DNA from: Fundidesulfovibrio soli
Lineage (GTDB): Bacteria; Desulfobacterota; Desulfovibrionia; Desulfovibrionales; Desulfovibrionaceae
DNA length: 64,000 nucleotides
Assembly (NCBI RefSeq): GCF_022808695.1
Contig: NZ_JAKZKW010000006.1
Coordinates: forward strand, 1-64,000
Direction of reading: 5' to 3'
Numbering within the stretch: the stretch's first letter is position 1; each line of letters begins with the position of its first letter. Under the pieces are notes generated by a model. That model saw only the letters and a program-made list of their open reading frames with translations, had not been told where the DNA came from and ran no database searches. Positions 60,515 to 64,000 of this stretch are shown piece after piece. Position numbers and translations under genes: made by a program.

Positions 60515-63241
60515 ATGGACCAATTGAAGGGCCAGGCTTGGCATAGTCTCACGGCGGCCGAAGTCACCAGCCTGTTGGGCACCAACCCTGACCGGGGCTT
60601 GAGCCCGTCCGATATTCAGGCCCGCCTCAAAACGTTCGGAACCAATGCGCTGGAGCCACGAAAGGGCAAGTCGCCCCTGCGGCGTTTTTTGCTCCAGTTC
60701 CATCAGCCGCTCGTCTATATCCTGCTGGGCGCCGGAGCCGTCACGGCCCTTCTTGGCAGTCCGGTCGATTCGCTGGTCATCATTGGCGTCGTGTTGCTGA
60801 ACGCCATAGTGGGCTATGTCCAGGAGGCGAAGGCCGTCGACGCCCTGGAGGCGTTGGCCAAGTCGATGAAGACCGAGGCCGTGGTGCTGCGGGAGGCGAA
60901 AACCCAGCGGATTTCCGCCGAGGAGCTGGTGCCTGGCGACGTGGTCATCCTGCGCTCTGGAGACAAGGTCCCTGCGGACTTGCGGCTGATCGCATCCAAG
61001 AACCTCATGACGGACGAATCCGCGCTGACCGGTGAATCGCTCCCGGTTGAGAAGGACCCCGGCGTCGTCCCCCTGGAGAGCGTTCTGGGAGACAGGCGGA
61101 ACATGGCCTACGCCACGACGCTCGTCACCTACGGCCAGGCCCTCTGCCTGGTTGTCGCTACCGGGCAGGGCACGGAGGTGGGGAAGGTCTCGACGCTGGT
61201 GTCTGAAGCCGACGATCTGGCTACCCCTCTGACGCGAAAAATCGAGGCATTCAGCACTTTTCTGCTGTGGGCGATCCTGGGGCTCGCGGCGTTGACCTTC
61301 CTGGCGGGCGTCATCAGGGGGGAGCCGGCCGCCGAGATGTTCATGGCCTCGGTCGCGCTGGCGGTGGGGGCCATACCGGAAGGCTTGCCCGCCGCGGTGA
61401 CGGTGATCCTCGCCATCGGCGTTTCCCGGATGGCGGCCAGAGGCGCGGTCGTGCGCAAACTGCCCGCCGTGGAGACTCTCGGCGGCGCGACGGTCATTTG
61501 CTCCGACAAGACTGGCACGCTCACCCAGAACCAGATGACCGTGACGGAAATATACTCCGGAGGAACGACACATCCGGTCAGCGGGTCCGGGTACGAGGCG
61601 GCCGGCGCCGTGGAGAACGCCGACCCGGCCGACAAGTCGTTGTCCGGCACGCTGCTGGCTGGCGTCCTCTGCAACGACACGCGGCTGGAGCCGGGCGAGG
61701 CCGGCCTGACCGTCATAGGCGACCCCACCGAGGCGGCGTTGCTGGTGGCCGCCGCCAAGGCGGGGTTCGATGCGCTGGTTTCGTCCGTGCTGCATCCGCG
61801 TCTGGACGCCTTGCCGTTCGAATCGCAGCATCAATACATGGCGACCCTTCACGGCCGGGAGGGGGAGGCCCCGATCGCTTTCGTCAAGGGCGCGGTGGAG
61901 ATCGTGCTGGGCAGGGCGTCGTCGCAGGTGAATCCGGACGGATCCGTATCCACCCTCGAGGCAACGGCTGTAAAGGCGGAGGCCGAGCGCATGGCCGCCC
62001 AAGGGATGCGGGTGCTGGCCATTGCCAGGAAGATCATGCCCGCCGGGGTCCAGACGTTGCATCACGAGAACCTGTCGGAGGGCCTCGAATTCCTCGGCCT
62101 GCAGGGCATGATCGACCCGCCAAGGCCCGAGGCGATACAGGCCGTGGCCTCCTTCAAGAAGGCTGGCGTCCAGGTGAAGATGATCACGGGAGACCACGCC
62201 CTGACTGCGGCCGCGATCGGCGGCGTCTTCGGGTTGGGCGGCGATTCCTGCAGCAACCCCGCCACCTGCGACTATCTCACTGGGGCGCAGATGGCGAAGC
62301 TGTCTGACGCGGAGCTCGAAGAGAAGGCCCGCTCCATCGGCATATTCGCCCGCGTGGACCCGGATCAGAAGCTCCGGCTTGTGACGGCGCTCCAGAAGAG
62401 GGACGAGATCGTGGCCATGACAGGGGACGGGGTCAACGACGCTCCGGCGCTCCGCCAGGCCGACATCGGCGTGGCCATGGGGCGGGGCGGGACCGAGGCC
62501 GCCAAGGAGGCCGCGGACATCGTCCTCACCGACGACAACTTCGCGACGATCGAGGCCGCTGTGGAGGAGGGCAGGGGCGTCTACGACAACCTCTTGAAGT
62601 TCATCGTCTGGACCCTGCCCACGAACCTTGGCGAAGGGCTTGTCATCCTCGTGGCCGTGCTTCTGGGGGGAGCGTTGCCGATCCTGCCGGTGCAGATACT
62701 GTGGATCAACATGACGACCGCCGTGTTTCTCGGCATGACGCTCGCCTTCGAGCCCAAGGAGCCGGGACTCATGGACAGGCCCCCGCGCAAGGCCGACCAT
62801 CCGATCCTCGACCGCGAGCTTTTCCAAAGAATCGTCCTGGTGGGCGGCATCCTGCTGCTTGCCGCCTTCGGGCTGTTCAAATGGGAGCTGGCCGCCAGCG
62901 GCAGCGAGGCTCAGGCCAGGACTGTGGCCGTGAACGTCTTCGTGATCGTCGAGACGTTTTACCTCTTCAACAGTCGCTCATTCAGGAGATCCCCTTTCGC
63001 CCTCGGCTTCTGGAGCAACCCCTGGGTTCTCGGGGGAACGGCGCTGATGATGGCGCTGCAGGCGTTGTTCACCTATGCTCCGGTCATGAACGTCATGTTC
63101 CATTCGGCGCCCGTCGGCCTTGCGAGTTGGGCCAAGGCCGGAGCCGTGGGGCTGATCGCCTATTTCGTGGTCGAAATCGACAAGGGCGTCCGGTTCAAGC
63201 GGCAACGGCAGGACGGCTTCCAGTCGGGCTTCAGAAGGTAG
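60515..63241 (+). CDS. Cation-transporting P-type ATPase (P2 type)
   Basis: A 908-residue ion pump. The N-terminal cation-ATPase domain (WHSLTAAEVTSLLGTNPDRGLS) is followed by the actuator motif LMTDESALTGESLPVEKDP. TM4 carries AIPEGLPAAVTVILA, as in Ca2+/Na+-type P2 pumps, and the phosphorylated Asp331 is in CSDKTGTLTQNQ. The hinge motif is TGDGVNDAPALRQADIG. TM6 reads ILWINMTTAVFLGMTLAFEP rather than the N-x3-D pattern of SERCA, so the ion cannot be named. ATG 60515 has GGAG upstream, while the frame stays open further 5'. The ferric-reductase-like gene follows after 14 bases, probably in one transcript. Confidence 0.9.
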   Translation: MDQLKGQAWHSLTAAEVTSLLGTNPDRGLSPSDIQARLKTFGTNALEPRKGKSPLRRFLLQFHQPLVYILLGAGAVTALLGSPVDSLVIIGVVLLNAIVGYVQEAKAVDALEALAKSMKTEAVVLREAKTQRISAEELVPGDVVILRSGDKVPADLRLIASKNLMTDESALTGESLPVEKDPGVVPLESVLGDRRNMAYATTLVTYGQALCLVVATGQGTEVGKVSTLVSEADDLATPLTRKIEAFSTFLLWAILGLAALTFLAGVIRGEPAAEMFMASVALAVGAIPEGLPAAVTVILAIGVSRMAARGAVVRKLPAVETLGGATVICSDKTGTLTQNQMTVTEIYSGGTTHPVSGSGYEAAGAVENADPADKSLSGTLLAGVLCNDTRLEPGEAGLTVIGDPTEAALLVAAAKAGFDALVSSVLHPRLDALPFESQHQYMATLHGREGEAPIAFVKGAVEIVLGRASSQVNPDGSVSTLEATAVKAEAERMAAQGMRVLAIARKIMPAGVQTLHHENLSEGLEFLGLQGMIDPPRPEAIQAVASFKKAGVQVKMITGDHALTAAAIGGVFGLGGDSCSNPATCDYLTGAQMAKLSDAELEEKARSIGIFARVDPDQKLRLVTALQKRDEIVAMTGDGVNDAPALRQADIGVAMGRGGTEAAKEAADIVLTDDNFATIEAAVEEGRGVYDNLLKFIVWTLPTNLGEGLVILVAVLLGGALPILPVQILWINMTTAVFLGMTLAFEPKEPGLMDRPPRKADHPILDRELFQRIVLVGGILLLAAFGLFKWELAASGSEAQARTVAVNVFVIVETFYLFNSRSFRRSPFALGFWSNPWVLGGTALMMALQALFTYAPVMNVMFHSAPVGLASWAKAGAVGLIAYFVVEIDKGVRFKRQRQDGFQSGFRR

Positions 63242-63255
63242 GGGGGAGTTCTCCA

Positions 63256-64000
63256 GTGCTGACGACCTCACGGTTCCACCTGCGCATGTGGCCCGTTTGG
63301 GTGTCGACCGGGGCGCTGCTGCTGCTCTGGCTGGGTTGCAAGTGGGCCTATGACGACTGGTTCGACGACGGGTACAAGTACGTCGCCAAGGCCGCCTCCC
63401 TGAGCGCCACGGCGTTGATGTGCTGGTGCGTCGTCCTTTCCGCCAGGTTCAGAGTCATGGAGGATCATTTCGGCGGCCTGGACAAGGTCTATCAGGTCCA
63501 CAAGCGGCTCGGCAAAGCGCTCTGCCTGGTGATCGCGCTGCATCCCGCCTTCCTCGCGGCGCACAGGCTCCCGGATCCGGTGGCTTTTCTCTCCTATTTC
63601 ACGCCGGCCTTGAATCCTGCCGACTCCTATTCACTCGGCCTGTACGCCGGGACCGCGGCGATGATCCTGCTGTACGCCCTGGTCGGGATATCGCTGCGGC
63701 TCTTCATGCGATACGACCAATGGAAGCGCCTGCATGAGCTTCTCGGGCCTGTGTTCGTGGTCGTCATGGTCCATGTGTATCTGGTCCATGCGGATGTGGC
63801 CCGCTACGCCCCCTTGCGCGTCACCTTCTGGGCCATGCTCCTGGTGTCTGCCGCGTCATGGGTGTACATCCGCTTTCTATACGGGCGGTTCGGCCCCCGC
63901 CATGCGTATGAGATCGAGCGGATCGAATCCATAGGCGAAGTCCGGGAGCTGACACTTCGCCCCCTGGGCAGCCCAATGAACTTCAAGGCCAGTCAGTTCG
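63256..64000 (+). CDS. Ferric-reductase-like membrane flavocytochrome, 5' part
   Basis: Reads open from GTG 63256 to the window end (248 codons), so the C-terminus is missing. Translation gives about six membrane helices with paired histidines for heme: KVYQVHKRLGKALCLVIALHP and WKRLHELLGPVFVVVMVHVYLVHAD. This is the ferric reductase/NADPH-oxidase transmembrane layout. The last visible residues (VRELTLRPLGSP, then NFKASQF) look like the start of an FAD-binding domain. It probably moves electrons from a cytoplasmic nicotinamide nucleotide across the membrane. Its pairing with the P-type ATPase is notable; the rest of the gene is needed to judge the NAD-binding part. Confidence 0.8.
   Translation, partial: MLTTSRFHLRMWPVWVSTGALLLLWLGCKWAYDDWFDDGYKYVAKAASLSATALMCWCVVLSARFRVMEDHFGGLDKVYQVHKRLGKALCLVIALHPAFLAAHRLPDPVAFLSYFTPALNPADSYSLGLYAGTAAMILLYALVGISLRLFMRYDQWKRLHELLGPVFVVVMVHVYLVHADVARYAPLRVTFWAMLLVSAASWVYIRFLYGRFGPRHAYEIERIESIGEVRELTLRPLGSPMNFKASQF

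Overview
The window looks like chromosomal DNA of a high-GC sulfate-reducing bacterium of the Desulfovibrio / Fundidesulfovibrio type (Desulfobacterota). This is inferred from gene content and style: a rubredoxin:oxygen oxidoreductase, a fused DUF523-DUF1722 protein, LeuC2/LeuD2-type isopropylmalate dehydratase subunits, a psd-pssA-leu cluster, many sensor kinases, and GC-rich intergenic palindromes. No species is claimed.

Layout. 1-3.4 kb: 3' end of a 5S rRNA gene with its terminator, a small membrane protein, the oxygen reductase Roo and a DUF523-DUF1722 protein. 3.5-10.4 kb: HAD phosphatase, phosphatidylserine decarboxylase and synthase, then leuA-leuC-leuD-leuB, with a palindromic repeat between leuC and leuD and an intrinsic terminator between leuD and leuB. 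10.4-12.5 kb: an acid phosphatase and a DUF2325 coiled-coil protein whose promoter is overlapped by a near-consensus Fur box. 12.5-17.9 kb: ABC-F ATPase, Nudix hydrolase, metF, asd and a class IV aminotransferase. 17.9-23 kb: Tim44-like protein, CheY-like regulator, HD protein, receiver-TPR protein, secreted lipase and azoreductase.

23.1-26.7 kb is a flagellar stator operon on the minus strand: a cyclic-nucleotide-binding protein with a FliG-like C-terminus, motA, motB and a TPR protein. 27-32 kb: pyrK-pyrD, then a periplasmic binding protein and a sensor kinase. 32-40 kb: mutY, a 1398-residue membrane protein of unknown function, gpmA and thiC. 40-42.3 kb: rpmE, a DUF1385 protein and prfA. 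42.3-43.1 kb is unexplained intergenic DNA. 43.1-52.1 kb: SulP permease, a very large propeller hybrid kinase, prmC (which modifies release factors such as PrfA), a fused membrane/spermidine-synthase-like protein and a SEC-C protein.

52.1-53.2 kb holds an initiator tRNA-Met and then about 0.9 kb without a convincing gene. That stretch contains two tandem copies of a structured element whose stems differ by compensatory base changes, a good candidate for an undescribed structured RNA. 53.2-59.4 kb: the TamA-TamB outer-membrane assembly pair. 59.4-64 kb: a frameshifted IS3-type orfA remnant, a DUF2062 protein, a P-type ATPase and a ferric-reductase-like protein cut by the window end. Base composition around the IS remnant and DUF2062 gene is visibly less GC-rich than elsewhere.
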